From: Sphingoaurantiacus capsulatus
Lineage (GTDB): Bacteria > Pseudomonadota > Alphaproteobacteria > Sphingomonadales > Sphingomonadaceae
DNA: 64,000 nucleotides
Assembly (NCBI RefSeq): GCF_042648405.1
Contig: NZ_JBHRXV010000011.1
Location: 186,001-250,000, forward strand
Reading direction: 5' to 3'
The notes beneath the pieces were generated by a model. The model was not told the origin of the DNA, ran no database searches, and saw only the letters and a list, made by a program, of their open reading frames with translations. Below are positions 25,099 through 33,984 of the stretch, in pieces. The first letter of the stretch is position 1; the number at the start of each line of letters is the position of its first letter. A program made the position numbers and the translations under genes.

Positions 25099-25353
25099 TC
25101 AGGATGCGCGGGCGCGCAGCACCAGGCGATAAATCAGAATGAGCACGAGCGCGCCGACGGCGGCGGCGGCGTAGCTCACTGGCTCGTCCGCCTCGAACAG
25201 GTCGAGCGCGCGGCCGAGAAAGCCGGCGAGCATGGCGCCCGCGATCCCGATAAGGATGAGGAGGACGGGGCCGCTCGCGGCGCGGCGCGGGGCAACCAGG
25301 CGGGCGAGCAGGCCGACGACGAGGCCGACGATCATCCAGCCGAGCAGTTCCAC
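25099..25353 (-). CDS. GlsB/YeaQ/YmgE-like small membrane protein
   Basis: 84 aa, three hydrophobic helices (ELLGWMIVGLVVGLLARLV; GPVLLILIGIAGAMLAGFLG; AAVGALVLILIYRLVL). Glycine-zipper pattern of the transglycosylase-associated (GlsB/YeaQ/YmgE) family, often stress-induced, molecular role unknown. It is weaker in similarity than its neighbour at 25426-25689, with a more acidic central loop (DLFEADEP). Confidence 0.72.
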   Translation of the reverse strand: MELLGWMIVGLVVGLLARLVAPRRAASGPVLLILIGIAGAMLAGFLGRALDLFEADEPVSYAAAAVGALVLILIYRLVLRARAS

Positions 25354-25425
25354 GCCATTCCCCCCTCAACAGCCGACAGCCGGAGCCCGAAAGCCCCGGC
25401 CGGCGGCCAGCTTAGACGACGAAGG

Positions 25426-25689
25426 TTAACCGATCGTGCGGCGGCTGGTGAACACGCGGTACAGCCACAGCAGGATCACGGCGCCGAGCGTCGCGATCAG
25501 CAGGTTCCAGATGTTGCCACCGGCGCCGAAACCGATCGCCGAGGCGATGAAGCCGCCGATAATCGCGCCGACGATGCCGAGCAGGATGGTGACGATGATG
25601 CCGCCCGGGTCGCGGCCCGGCATGATGAACTTGGCGAGCGCACCCGCGATGAGGCCGATAACGATCCAGCCGAGAATGCCATAATCCAT
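25426..25689 (-). CDS. GlsB/YeaQ/YmgE family stress-response membrane protein
   Basis: 87 aa. The pattern GILGWIVIGLIAGALAKFIMPG then DPGGIIVTILLGIVGAIIGGFI and a terminal ILLWLYRVFTSRR is the textbook YeaQ/YmgE/GlsB family profile. Start ATG 25689 (MDYGIL); the long open frame upstream is a high-GC artefact. A tandem paralogue follows on the same strand. Envelope stress protein by family; mechanism not known. Confidence 0.88.
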   Translation of the reverse strand: MDYGILGWIVIGLIAGALAKFIMPGRDPGGIIVTILLGIVGAIIGGFIASAIGFGAGGNIWNLLIATLGAVILLWLYRVFTSRRTIG

Positions 25690-26017
25690 GTAATCGCTCC
25701 CTGATCGGGGACAGCGGGGTCCCGGGTTTACAGTGCGGGCGACGGCGGAAAATGCGGGCCACGCCCAGCCTTTTTCGCCCCTGTCACCCACCTGACGATC
25801 CGAACGACCGGCCGCGCGTTTGGTTGCCCGTTCAGAATGCGTAAACGTTGCTGTGGTGAAACGGCTAGCTACTGGTCGAACGGGAAAATCCGTTGGTCGA
25901 ACGCCATATTCCAGCCCCGAAGAGCATGATATGGCCCCCGCGCCCGCGGAAATGCGGCTTGCGGCAACTGATATATTCATATAACACACCGTTGCCGACA
26001 TATCGGGGACTCGAAGG
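25690..26017. promoter_or_regulatory. Divergent intergenic region with direct-repeat operator candidate, upstream of RND operon
   Basis: 328 bp with no convincing gene. It holds a perfect direct repeat TGGTCGAACG at 25873-25882 and 25894-25903, 21 bp apart (two helical turns), a layout typical of regulator binding. A locally AT-rich stretch (about 25966-25987, GATATATTCATATAAC) is a plausible promoter -10 region for the RND adaptor gene. No linked regulator gene was found. Confidence 0.45.
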
Positions 26018-26020
26018 TTG

Positions 26021-27187
26021 ATGAACATGCATGCACCCATCCGCGCCGATGGCTCGGCTGATGCCGACGAAGCGCAGGGCTTCGTGGCCCGCAACCGGCG
26101 AATCCTCATTGTCGGCGTCCTTGTCGCCGCCGCTCTGGCCTGGGCGGCCACGAAGTTTCTCGGCGGCGGCGATGACGCGCCGGCGGAAGAGGCCAAGGCG
26201 CCGCGCGTCTCGGTGGTGGTGCCGGGCGTCGCCTCGGTTGCCGCCGAAGTGCGCGTGTCGGGCGCCGTTGCGGCTCGCCGCGAGATGCCTGTCGGCGTGC
26301 AAGGCGAGGGCGGCATGGTCACCGCCGTGCTCGTCGAGGCGGGCGACACTGTCCGCGCCGGCCAGGTGATGGCGCGCCTCGACCGCGCCGTGCAGGCGCA
26401 GCAGGTCGCGCAGCTCACCGCGAGCGTCCAGCAGGCGCGCGCCGATCTGGCGCTATCGCAGAGCGAGCTCGACCGTGCGCTGACGCTGGTCGAGAAGGGC
26501 TTCATTTCGAAGGCGGACATCGACCGCCGCACCGCCACCCGCGATTCGAACGCCGCGCGCGTTCGCGTCGTCTCGGCACAGCTTGGCGAATCGCAGGCCC
26601 GCCTCGCGCGCCTCGACATTCGCGCGCCGGGCGCCGGTCTCGTGCTCGCCCGCGACGTCGAGCCGGGCCAGATCGTCAGCGCCGGCGGTATGCCGCTGTT
26701 CAAGATCGCGCAGAACGGCGCGATGGAGATGAAGGCGCGCGTTGCCGAGCAGGATCTGGCGCGTCTCCGCCGCGGCATGCCCGCGACGGTTCAGCTGGTC
26801 GGCAGCCCGCGCGAGTTCGGCGGCGAAATCTGGCTGCTCGAGCCGGTGATCGACGCGCAGACCCGCCAGGGCGAAGCGCGCATTGCGCTGGTCAACGATC
26901 CCGAACTGCGCGTCGGCGCCTTCGCCAACGCCCGCATCGCCGCGGGCACGGCGCAGCAGCCGAAGCTGCCGCAATCGGCGGTGCTCGCCGACACCAAGGG
27001 TCCCTATGTGTTCGTGGTCGGCAGCGACAACAAGGTCACGCGCCGCGACGTGAAGACCGGCGAGGTCGGCGAGACCGGTATCGCCATCGCCTCGGGCCTC
27101 ACCGGCAACGAGAAGGTGGTGCTGTCGGCGGGCGCGTTCCTCAACGAAGGCGAAACCATCGACCCGGTGCTGCAGGCCAAGCGCTGA
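26021..27187 (+). CDS. RND efflux periplasmic adaptor (membrane fusion protein)
   Basis: 388 aa. N-terminal membrane anchor (RRILIVGVLVAAALAWAATKF, about 25-45), then the lipoyl/barrel-sandwich halves (VSGAVAARREMPVGVQ and APGAGLVLARDVEPGQIV), an alpha-hairpin (VAQLTASVQQARADLALSQSEL, about 128-180) and beta-barrel and membrane-proximal domains. It links the inner-membrane pump encoded 30 bp downstream to an outer-membrane channel, whose gene is not in the window. ATG 26021 was taken; TTG 26018 directly precedes it. Confidence 0.92.
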   Translation: MNMHAPIRADGSADADEAQGFVARNRRILIVGVLVAAALAWAATKFLGGGDDAPAEEAKAPRVSVVVPGVASVAAEVRVSGAVAARREMPVGVQGEGGMVTAVLVEAGDTVRAGQVMARLDRAVQAQQVAQLTASVQQARADLALSQSELDRALTLVEKGFISKADIDRRTATRDSNAARVRVVSAQLGESQARLARLDIRAPGAGLVLARDVEPGQIVSAGGMPLFKIAQNGAMEMKARVAEQDLARLRRGMPATVQLVGSPREFGGEIWLLEPVIDAQTRQGEARIALVNDPELRVGAFANARIAAGTAQQPKLPQSAVLADTKGPYVFVVGSDNKVTRRDVKTGEVGETGIAIASGLTGNEKVVLSAGAFLNEGETIDPVLQAKR

Positions 27188-27216
27188 GCTGAAGCCCGGT
27201 CGGGGAAGGATCAAGC

Positions 27217-30200
27217 ATGCGTAATATTTCGGCCTGGGCGATCCGCAATCCGTTGCCGCCGATCGTGTTCTTCGTCGCGCTGACGCTGGCGGGCATCGTC
27301 AGCTTCATCCGGATGGACGTGAACAATCAGCCCGACGTCAGCTTCCCGCTGATCACAGTCAACGTCTCGCAGCCGGGCGCGGCGCCGTCGGAGCTGGAGA
27401 CGCAGGTCACGCAGCGCGTCGAGGCCGCGGTGCGCGGCGTCAGCGGCGTCGACGAAATCACCGCCTGGGCGACCGAGGGCAACACCACGGTAAGCGTGCA
27501 GTTCGACATCGGTACGCCGGTCGACCGCGCCGTGAACGACGTGCGCAACGCAGTGTCGCAGATTCGCGGCGATCTTCCCGACGGCATTCTCGAACCGCAG
27601 GTGACACGGATCGACATCGAGGGTGGTCCGCTGTCCTACATGTCGGTCGAATCGACCGACATGACGCTCGAGGAACTGAGCTGGTTCGTCGACAATACGG
27701 TCGCGAAGCGGCTGCTGTCGGTGTCGGGCATGGCGCAGGTCCAGCGCTCGGGCGGCGTCAACCGCGAGATCCGCATCGTCCTCGATCCGGCGAAGCTGCA
27801 GTCGCAGGGCATCACCGCCGCGCAGGTCAACCAGCAGCTGCGCCTCGTCAACATCAACGCCACCGGCGGTCGCGCCGAGGTGGCGGGCGCCGAGCAGGCC
27901 GTGCGCGTGCTCGGCAATTCGCGCAACGCCTATGCGCTCGGCGAGACGCAGATCTCGGTCGGCAACGGCCGCACCGTCCGCCTCGCCGATATCGCGAGTG
28001 TCACCGACGGCTATGGCGAGCAACGATCGCTCGCGAAGATGAACGGCCGCCAGGTGCTCAGCTTCTCGATGTCGAAGGCCAAGGGCACCTCGGACGTCAC
28101 CGTCTACGACGACGCGGCGAAGGTGCTGCAGGCGCTCGAGAAAGAGAATCCGAAGATCAAGTTCACCGAGCTGTACACGACGGTCCAGTACACCAAGGAC
28201 CAGTTCAAGTCGGCGATGGAGGCGATGATCGAGGGTGCGGTGCTCGCCGTGCTCGTGGTGTGGCTGTTCCTGCGCGATACCCGCGCGACGATCATCTCGG
28301 CGATCGCCATCCCGCTGTCGGCGATCCCGGCCTTCTGGTTCATGGACCTGATGGGCTTCACGCTGAACGGCATCAGCCTGCTGGCGCTGAGTCTCGTCGC
28401 TGGCGTGCTCGTCGACGATGCGATCGTGGAGATCGAGAATATCGTCCGCCACATGCGCATGGGCAAATCCGCCTATCAGGCCTCCATCGACGCGGCGGAC
28501 GAGATCGGCCTCGCGGTGGTCGCCACCACCCTGTCGATCGTTGCGGTGTTCTTGCCCGTGGGCCTGATGCCGGGCTTTTCGGGCCAGTATTTCAAGCAGT
28601 TCGGCCTGACGGTCGTTGCCGCAGTGCTGATGAGCCTTGCCGTCGCGCGCCTCATCACGCCGATGATCGCGGCCTATTTCCTGAAGGCGCATGGCGAAGC
28701 CTCGCACGGCGAGGGCAGGTCGATGGATATCTATATGCGCATCCTGCGCTGGACGCTCGACCAGCGCGCCGCCGATGTGCGCCGGAAGGCGCCGTCGCGG
28801 CTGACGCGCTTCTTCGCCTTCACCCGCGACCATCGCTACTGGATGATGGCGCTCGGCTTCCTGTCGTTCATCCTGACCATCTTTGCCTATGGTTCGCTGC
28901 CGACGGCGTTTCAGCCGACGACCGACCAGGACAACAGCCAGGTCAGGATCATCATGACGCCGGGCACCACGCTGCAGCAGACGCAGAATGTGGTCGACGA
29001 AACGGTGCGCCGCCTGCGCCAGGAGCAGGAGGTGCAGGATGCCTTCGCCGACGTCCAGGTGGGCGAGGCGACCATCTACCTGAAGCTGCGCAAGGATCGC
29101 GAGCGGTCGAGCGTCGATTTCGAGCGCGGCGCGCAGCCGTCGCTGTCCGAAATTCCCGACGCGCGCATCAACTTCGCTTCGCAGCAGGGCGGCGGGCCGA
29201 GCAGCCGCGACATCGTGCAGATGTTCGCCGGCGACGACCCCGACGAGCTCTATGCAACCGCGACCGAGCTGGTCGAGCAGATGAAGGGCATCCCCGAGGT
29301 GCGCGCGCCGCGCATCGAAGGCGACATGCGCCGGCCGGAGATCACGGTGACGCCGCGCTTCGACCTCGCCGCGGACCTCGGCGTCACGACGCAGGCGCTC
29401 AGCCAGACGATCCGCATCGCTACGATCGGCGATATCGACCAGAACGTCGCGAAATTCTCGCTGTCCGATCGCCAGATCCCGATCCGCGTCGTCATCGACG
29501 AATCTGCGCGACAGGACCTCGCGACGATCGAGAATTTGCCGGTGCCGACGGTCAACGGCGGCTCGGTGCCGCTGAAGGTTGTCGCCGACATCGGCCTCGG
29601 GTCGGGCCCGACGATCATCCGCCGCTTCAACCAGAAGCGCCGGATCGTCATCTCGGCCGATCTCGCGCCGGGCAAGGTGACCGGCGACGCGATGGGCAAG
29701 ATCAACAATCTGCCGTTGATGAAGGAGCTTCCGACCGGGGTCGAGAAGGTCACCTTCGGCCAGCAGAAGTTCATGATGGAAATGCTCATCAACTTCGTGG
29801 TGGCGGTGATCTCGGGCGTGCTTCTGGTGTTCGCGGTTCTGGTGCTGCTCTATCGCAAGGTGCTGCCGCCGTTCGTCAACATGGGCTCGCTGCTGCTGGC
29901 GCCGCTGGGTGGCGCGGTGGCGCTGCACCTGACGGGCAACATCCTGTCGATGCCGGTGTTCATCGGTATCCTCATGCTGCTCGGCATCGTCGCCAAGAAC
30001 TCGATCCTGCTCATCGACTTTGCGCTGGAGGAGATCGCCAAGGGCGTCGACAAGACCACGGCTATCATCGACGCCGGTCACAAGCGGGCGCAGCCGATCG
30101 TGATGACGACCGTCGCGATGGTCGCCGGCATGATCCCGACCGCCTTGTCGCTGTCGGGCGACGCCGCGTGGCGGGCACCGATGGGCCTCACCGTGATCGG

Positions 30201-30360
30201 CGGCCTGATCCTGTCGACCCTGCTGACCCTGCTGATCATCCCCGCTGGCTTTAGCCTCGCCGACGACATGGAGCGCTGGCTGGCGCCGAAGTTCGGCAAG
30301 CTGACCAGCGGGGGCGCGGCAAAGAAGCCCGGCGGTGCGGCACCGCAGCCCGCCGAATGA
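27217..30360 (+). CDS. RND multidrug efflux transporter permease (HAE-1 type)
   Basis: Proton-driven inner-membrane pump, 1047 aa, with 12 membrane helices and two large periplasmic loops. The N-terminus MRNISAWAIRNPLPPIVFF and the TM4 proton-relay motif GVLVDDAIVEIENI (adjacent Asp pair, about 395) are diagnostic, as is the GGAVALHLTGNILSMPVFIGIL region of TM10-11. It forms an operon with the adaptor. Substrates cannot be read from sequence. A DUF445 gene follows 12 bp downstream. No tolC-type gene is present. Confidence 0.94.
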   Translation: MRNISAWAIRNPLPPIVFFVALTLAGIVSFIRMDVNNQPDVSFPLITVNVSQPGAAPSELETQVTQRVEAAVRGVSGVDEITAWATEGNTTVSVQFDIGTPVDRAVNDVRNAVSQIRGDLPDGILEPQVTRIDIEGGPLSYMSVESTDMTLEELSWFVDNTVAKRLLSVSGMAQVQRSGGVNREIRIVLDPAKLQSQGITAAQVNQQLRLVNINATGGRAEVAGAEQAVRVLGNSRNAYALGETQISVGNGRTVRLADIASVTDGYGEQRSLAKMNGRQVLSFSMSKAKGTSDVTVYDDAAKVLQALEKENPKIKFTELYTTVQYTKDQFKSAMEAMIEGAVLAVLVVWLFLRDTRATIISAIAIPLSAIPAFWFMDLMGFTLNGISLLALSLVAGVLVDDAIVEIENIVRHMRMGKSAYQASIDAADEIGLAVVATTLSIVAVFLPVGLMPGFSGQYFKQFGLTVVAAVLMSLAVARLITPMIAAYFLKAHGEASHGEGRSMDIYMRILRWTLDQRAADVRRKAPSRLTRFFAFTRDHRYWMMALGFLSFILTIFAYGSLPTAFQPTTDQDNSQVRIIMTPGTTLQQTQNVVDETVRRLRQEQEVQDAFADVQVGEATIYLKLRKDRERSSVDFERGAQPSLSEIPDARINFASQQGGGPSSRDIVQMFAGDDPDELYATATELVEQMKGIPEVRAPRIEGDMRRPEITVTPRFDLAADLGVTTQALSQTIRIATIGDIDQNVAKFSLSDRQIPIRVVIDESARQDLATIENLPVPTVNGGSVPLKVVADIGLGSGPTIIRRFNQKRRIVISADLAPGKVTGDAMGKINNLPLMKELPTGVEKVTFGQQKFMMEMLINFVVAVISGVLLVFAVLVLLYRKVLPPFVNMGSLLLAPLGGAVALHLTGNILSMPVFIGILMLLGIVAKNSILLIDFALEEIAKGVDKTTAIIDAGHKRAQPIVMTTVAMVAGMIPTALSLSGDAAWRAPMGLTVIGGLILSTLLTLLIIPAGFSLADDMERWLAPKFGKLTSGGAAKKPGGAAPQPAE

Positions 30361-30372
30361 GTTAGGAGCCGG

Positions 30373-31620
30373 GTGAGGCTCGATCGACTTGACCTGAACG
30401 CAAGTCCCGCGCGCGGGATGAAGGTGGCCGCGACCGGCATGCTGGTCGTGGCCGCCGTCGTTTTCATCGCGGCGCGCACCTGGCAGGATCAGTACCCGTG
30501 GCTCGGCTACGTCCGCGCCTTTGCCGAAGCCGCGATGGTCGGCGGCCTTGCCGACTGGTTCGCGGTGACGGCGCTGTTCCGCCATCCGCTGGGCATTCCG
30601 ATCCCACACACCGCGATCATTCCGCGCAACAAGGACCGGATCGGCGACACGCTGGCGAGCTTCCTGCGCCAGAATTTCCTCACCCCGCGCATCGTCGCGC
30701 GGCGGCTGGAGGCGTTCGACATGGCCGCCGCCGCAGGCCGCTGGCTCAGCGCGCCGTCCCGCTCGGGCACTCCGCGCCGCGGCGTCGCCAAGCTGACGCA
30801 ACAGGTGATGGAGGCGCTCGACAATGAATCGATCGGCGGCCTCGTGCGCAATATGGCGGCGAACCGCATCCGAGCGATGGAAGTGTCGCCGATGCTCGGT
30901 TCGGCGGTCGATGCGGCGATCGAGGGCAACCGGCACGAGCCGTTGATCGATGCCGTCATCCAGTGGGCGGCGCGCGCGCTCGACGCCAACGAGTTCATGA
31001 TCCGCGAGGCGGTTCACCAGCGCACCACGTGGCTGCTGCGCGTCGCGAACGTCGACGAGACGATAGCCGACAAGATCATCGATGCGATCCGCAACCTGAT
31101 CTACGAGGTGGCGGGCGACCCGCACCACCCGATGCGCGGGAAGGTAACGCAGGGCCTGCGCGACTTCGCGTTCGACCTGAAGCATTTGCCCGAGACGCGC
31201 GAACGGGTGGAGACGATCAAGAACGAGCTGCTCGACCATCCCGAGGTGGCGAAGTATCTCGGCGGCCTGTGGTTGAGCCTCAAGACCGCGATCCTGCGCG
31301 CCGTCAACGACCCCGACGCGGCGCTGGCCGGGCGGCTGGGCGAGGCGGCGAAGAGGCTCGGCGAGACACTGGAGGCCGACCCGAAGCTGCGCGCCGCCGT
31401 CAACCTCTACGCCCGCCGCGCCATTGTCGGCATCGTCGCCGAATATGGCGATGAGCTGGTGCGCATCGTATCGGATACCGTGCGCAGCTGGGATGCACGG
31501 ACGATCACCGACCGTGTCGAGAATGCGGTCGGGCGCGACCTTCAGTATATCCGGATCAACGGCACGCTGATCGGCGGGTTGGTCGGGTTGACCATCCACA
31601 CGGCGTCGGAGCTGCTGTAG
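30373..31620 (+). CDS. DUF445 family membrane protein
   Basis: 415 aa. The N-terminal helix (ATGMLVVAAVVFIAARTW) is followed by EAAMVGGLADWFAVTALFRHPLG, the signature of DUF445, with a long helical body and a C-terminal hydrophobic helix (GTLIGGLVGLTIHTASELL). Family function is unknown; the protein is anchored at both ends with a soluble middle. GTG start at 30373, 12 bp after the RND pump, so likely co-transcribed. Confidence 0.88.
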   Translation: MRLDRLDLNASPARGMKVAATGMLVVAAVVFIAARTWQDQYPWLGYVRAFAEAAMVGGLADWFAVTALFRHPLGIPIPHTAIIPRNKDRIGDTLASFLRQNFLTPRIVARRLEAFDMAAAAGRWLSAPSRSGTPRRGVAKLTQQVMEALDNESIGGLVRNMAANRIRAMEVSPMLGSAVDAAIEGNRHEPLIDAVIQWAARALDANEFMIREAVHQRTTWLLRVANVDETIADKIIDAIRNLIYEVAGDPHHPMRGKVTQGLRDFAFDLKHLPETRERVETIKNELLDHPEVAKYLGGLWLSLKTAILRAVNDPDAALAGRLGEAAKRLGETLEADPKLRAAVNLYARRAIVGIVAEYGDELVRIVSDTVRSWDARTITDRVENAVGRDLQYIRINGTLIGGLVGLTIHTASELL

Positions 31621-31638
31621 CTCGCACGCAATCACAGC

Positions 31639-31706
31639 CGTCATACCGGCGAAAGCCGGTATCCAGTCGGACGCTGGTCTGGATACCGGCTTTCGCCGGT
31701 ATGACG
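31639..31706. repeat. GTCAT-type palindromic intergenic repeat, subfamily A copy 2
   Basis: 68-bp inverted repeat nearly identical to 11257-11324; arms are the same and only the centre differs at a few bases (TCGGACGCTGGT against TCGAGCGTTGGT). Again at the junction of two convergent genes (DUF445 and the aspartate aminotransferase), a fit for a bidirectional terminator. Confidence 0.9.
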
Positions 31707-31720
31707 GGTGGAGGTAGGTG

Positions 31721-32920
31721 TTAAACCAGCGCCGCGCAGGCGCGCTGGATGCGCTTGCAGGCTTCCTCGAGAATCGCGGTCGAGGTCGCGTAGGAAATGC
31801 GGAACGCCGGCGAGCCGCCGAAGGCCGCGCCGTGCACCACCGCGACGCCCTCGGCCTCGAGCAGATAGGCGGCGACCGCCTCGTCATCGGTCAGTACGGC
31901 GCCCGCTGGCGTCTTCTTGCCGATCAGCCCGGCGCAGTCCGGATAGACGTAGAAGGCGCCCTCGGGCCGGTGGCAGCGCAGGCCGACGGTCTGGTTGAGC
32001 ATCGACACCACGAGGTCGCGGCGGCCCTGGAAGGCGATGCGGCGCTCGGCGAGGAAATCCTGCGGGCCGTTCAAGGCCGCGGTCGCCGCCGCCTGCGCGA
32101 TCGAGCAGGGATTCGACGTCGACTGCGACTGCAGCTTGCCCATCGCCTTGATCAGCGGGGCGGGGCCGCCGGCGAAACCGATGCGCCAGCCGGTCATCGA
32201 ATAGGCCTTCGACGCGCCGTTCACGGTCAGCGTGCGCGGGTAGAGGCTCGGGCAGACCTTGGCGATCGTCGCGAAGGTGAAGCCTTCATAGACGATATGC
32301 TCATACATATCGTCCGACAGGATCCAGACGTGCGGATGGCGTTCCAGCACCTCGCCGAGCGCCTTCAGCTCGGCGGCGGTATAGCCGGCGCCGGTCGGGT
32401 TCGACGGCGAATTGAGGATCAGCCAGCGGGTGCGCGGGGTGATCGCCGCGTCGAGCTGCGCCGGGGTGATCTTGAAGCCGGCGTCGATGCCCGCCTCGAC
32501 GAACACCGGCGTCGCGCCCGTGAAGCTGACGATATCGGGGTAGGACACCCAGTAGGGCGCCGGGATGACGACCTCGTCGCCGGCGCCGATCGTCGCGACC
32601 AGCGCGTTGAAGATCGTCTGCTTGCCGCCGACGTTCACCGTGACCTGGTCGGCGCCATAGTCGAGGCCGTTGTCGCGCTTGAACTTGGCGCGCACCGCTT
32701 CCTTCAGCGCGGGCGTGCCGTCGACGTTGGTATATTTGGTGTCGCCGCGGCGGATCGCCTCGATCGCCGCTTCCTTGACGAAGTCGGGCGTGTCGAAATC
32801 GGGTTCGCCGGCGCCGAGGCCGATGATGTCGCGACCCTGACGCTTCAGCTCCGCCGCCTTGGCGGTCACGGCGAGCGTCGCCGAGGGCTGGATGCGTTGG
32901 ATGGCGTCGGACAGCTTCAT
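31721..32920 (-). CDS. aatA: Aspartate aminotransferase (class I, Ib subgroup)
   Basis: PLP enzyme that interconverts aspartate and 2-oxoglutarate with oxaloacetate and glutamate; Ib forms may also accept prephenate. 399 aa. Motifs: GAGEPDFDTP (about 36-45), NSPSNPTGAGY (about 171-181), SDDMYEHIVY and the lysine loop NGASKAYSMTGWRIGFAGG (about 231-249). ATG 32920 was chosen; open frame upstream (to 33445) is antisense to the next two genes and not credible. Confidence 0.92.
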   Translation of the reverse strand: MKLSDAIQRIQPSATLAVTAKAAELKRQGRDIIGLGAGEPDFDTPDFVKEAAIEAIRRGDTKYTNVDGTPALKEAVRAKFKRDNGLDYGADQVTVNVGGKQTIFNALVATIGAGDEVVIPAPYWVSYPDIVSFTGATPVFVEAGIDAGFKITPAQLDAAITPRTRWLILNSPSNPTGAGYTAAELKALGEVLERHPHVWILSDDMYEHIVYEGFTFATIAKVCPSLYPRTLTVNGASKAYSMTGWRIGFAGGPAPLIKAMGKLQSQSTSNPCSIAQAAATAALNGPQDFLAERRIAFQGRRDLVVSMLNQTVGLRCHRPEGAFYVYPDCAGLIGKKTPAGAVLTDDEAVAAYLLEAEGVAVVHGAAFGGSPAFRISYATSTAILEEACKRIQRACAALV

Positions 32921-33023
32921 CGAAATCCCCCGATCTGGCGCTCCACAGAGCGCAAGGCGAGGGCGGTATAGACGGCGGGCGAAACGATTCCAATGCGGCG
33001 ATGTTAGCGCTTGAACTGTGCCA

Positions 33024-33040
33024 TGAGACATTATAACAAG
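33024..33040. promoter_or_regulatory. Possible Zur-like operator before the MerC-like gene
   Basis: GAGACATTATAACAAGC contains CATTATAACA, 8 of 10 matches to the TGTTATAACA core of alphaproteobacterial Zur sites. It sits about 7-23 bp before the ATG at 33047 and the following gene is a Fur-family regulator. The similarity is partial and not fully palindromic, so this is only a candidate. Confidence 0.3.
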
Positions 33041-33046
33041 CGCGGC

Positions 33047-33403
33047 ATGGATTTCCGCTGGATCGATCGTTCCGCGATGGGGCTGTCCGGGCTGTGCCTC
33101 GTGCACTGCCTGGTCGGCAGCCTGTTGCTTGCGGCGGTGTCGGTGAGCGGCGGCTTCCTGTGGAATCATGCCTTCCATATCGTCGGGCTGGCCTTCGCCA
33201 TACCGCTCGCCGCCTTCGCGCTGTGGCGCGGCGTGGTGAAGCATGGCCGCTGGCTGGTCGCCGCGGTCGGCGGCCTTGGTCTCGGCGCCATGACCGCGGC
33301 GCAGTTCGCGGTGCACGGGGCGGCTGCCGAAATCTTCTACACCGTGGTCGGCGTCAGCCTGCTCGGCGTCGCGCATCTGCTCAACCTGCGCTGGAGCGCT
33401 TGA
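33047..33403 (+). CDS. MerC domain membrane protein
   Basis: 118 aa, four hydrophobic helices. The opening RWIDRSAMGLSGLCLVHCLVGSLLL (about 4-28) has the MerC Cys-x3-Cys-like pair (CLVHC). MerC proteins bring Hg2+ across the inner membrane in mer operons, but chromosomal copies beside Fur-type regulators are likely to serve other metal handling. ATG 33047 gives the standard family start; upstream starts at 33011 and 33023 would overlap the candidate operator. The second metal-binding Cys pair of MerT/MerC is not seen. Confidence 0.72.
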   Translation: MDFRWIDRSAMGLSGLCLVHCLVGSLLLAAVSVSGGFLWNHAFHIVGLAFAIPLAAFALWRGVVKHGRWLVAAVGGLGLGAMTAAQFAVHGAAAEIFYTVVGVSLLGVAHLLNLRWSA

Positions 33404-33434
33404 GCCGGGGGCCGGGAAGGCCCATATTGGCGCC

Positions 33435-33911
33435 ATGTCAGCCACCGCCCACCATCATCATGACCATGTGAACCACGCCGCCGGTGCCTCGCTGACGGTT
33501 GCTGCGCGCGATGCGCTGGTCGCGGGCGGCGAGCAGTGGACCGACATGCGCCAGGCGGTCTTCGAGTCGCTGGCGAGCTTTACCCAGCCGGCGAGCGCCT
33601 ATGACATCGCCGACAAGGTCAGCCAGAATCTCGGGCGGCGGGTGGCGGCGAACACCGTCTATCGCATCCTCGACCTGTTCGTGGCGAAGAACGTCGCGAT
33701 GCGCGTCGAGAGCCGCAACGCCTATCTGGCGAACGCACACCCCGATTGCCTGCATGACTGCATCTTCCTCGTCTGCGACGGGTGCGGCGCCACGACTCAC
33801 GTCGACGACGATGTGCTGGCGAAGGGCGTTCGCGAGACGGCAAAGGCCGCCGGGTTCAGCCCCGAGCGCCCGGTGATCGAGGTGAAGGGGCGATGCTCGG
33901 ATTGCAGCTAA
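33435..33911 (+). CDS. zur: Fur-family transcriptional regulator, Zur-like
   Basis: 158 aa. Winged-helix part QWTDMRQAVFESLASFTQPASAYDIADKVSQ...ANTVYRILDLF (about 34-78); metal-binding half HPDCLHDCIFLVCDGCGATTHVDDD (about 97-121) with CxxC pairs and a final CSDCS. This Cys arrangement and the spacing fit Zur better than Fur. The N-terminus has a His-rich stretch (HHHHDHVNH), possibly an additional zinc sensor. Downstream of a MerC-like gene by 31 bp. Symbol is an inference from the motif. Confidence 0.75.
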   Translation: MSATAHHHHDHVNHAAGASLTVAARDALVAGGEQWTDMRQAVFESLASFTQPASAYDIADKVSQNLGRRVAANTVYRILDLFVAKNVAMRVESRNAYLANAHPDCLHDCIFLVCDGCGATTHVDDDVLAKGVRETAKAAGFSPERPVIEVKGRCSDCS

Positions 33912-33984
33912 CGTTCGTAGGACGTTCGACAACGTCCTTGTTCGCGCGTAAGCAACCGGCTTGTGTAATTGCTCTGGATCGATC

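Noticed and set aside
27211..31887. A 1558-codon open frame on the minus strand opposite the RND pump and DUF445 genes.
   Set aside because: It is antisense to two well-supported genes in a high-GC genome where the mirrored frame stays open by composition; the translation is Arg/His/Asp-rich without domains.
32921..33445. N-terminal extension of the aspartate aminotransferase frame.
   Set aside because: The extra stretch is antisense to the MerC-like and Zur-like genes; the family start is at 32920.
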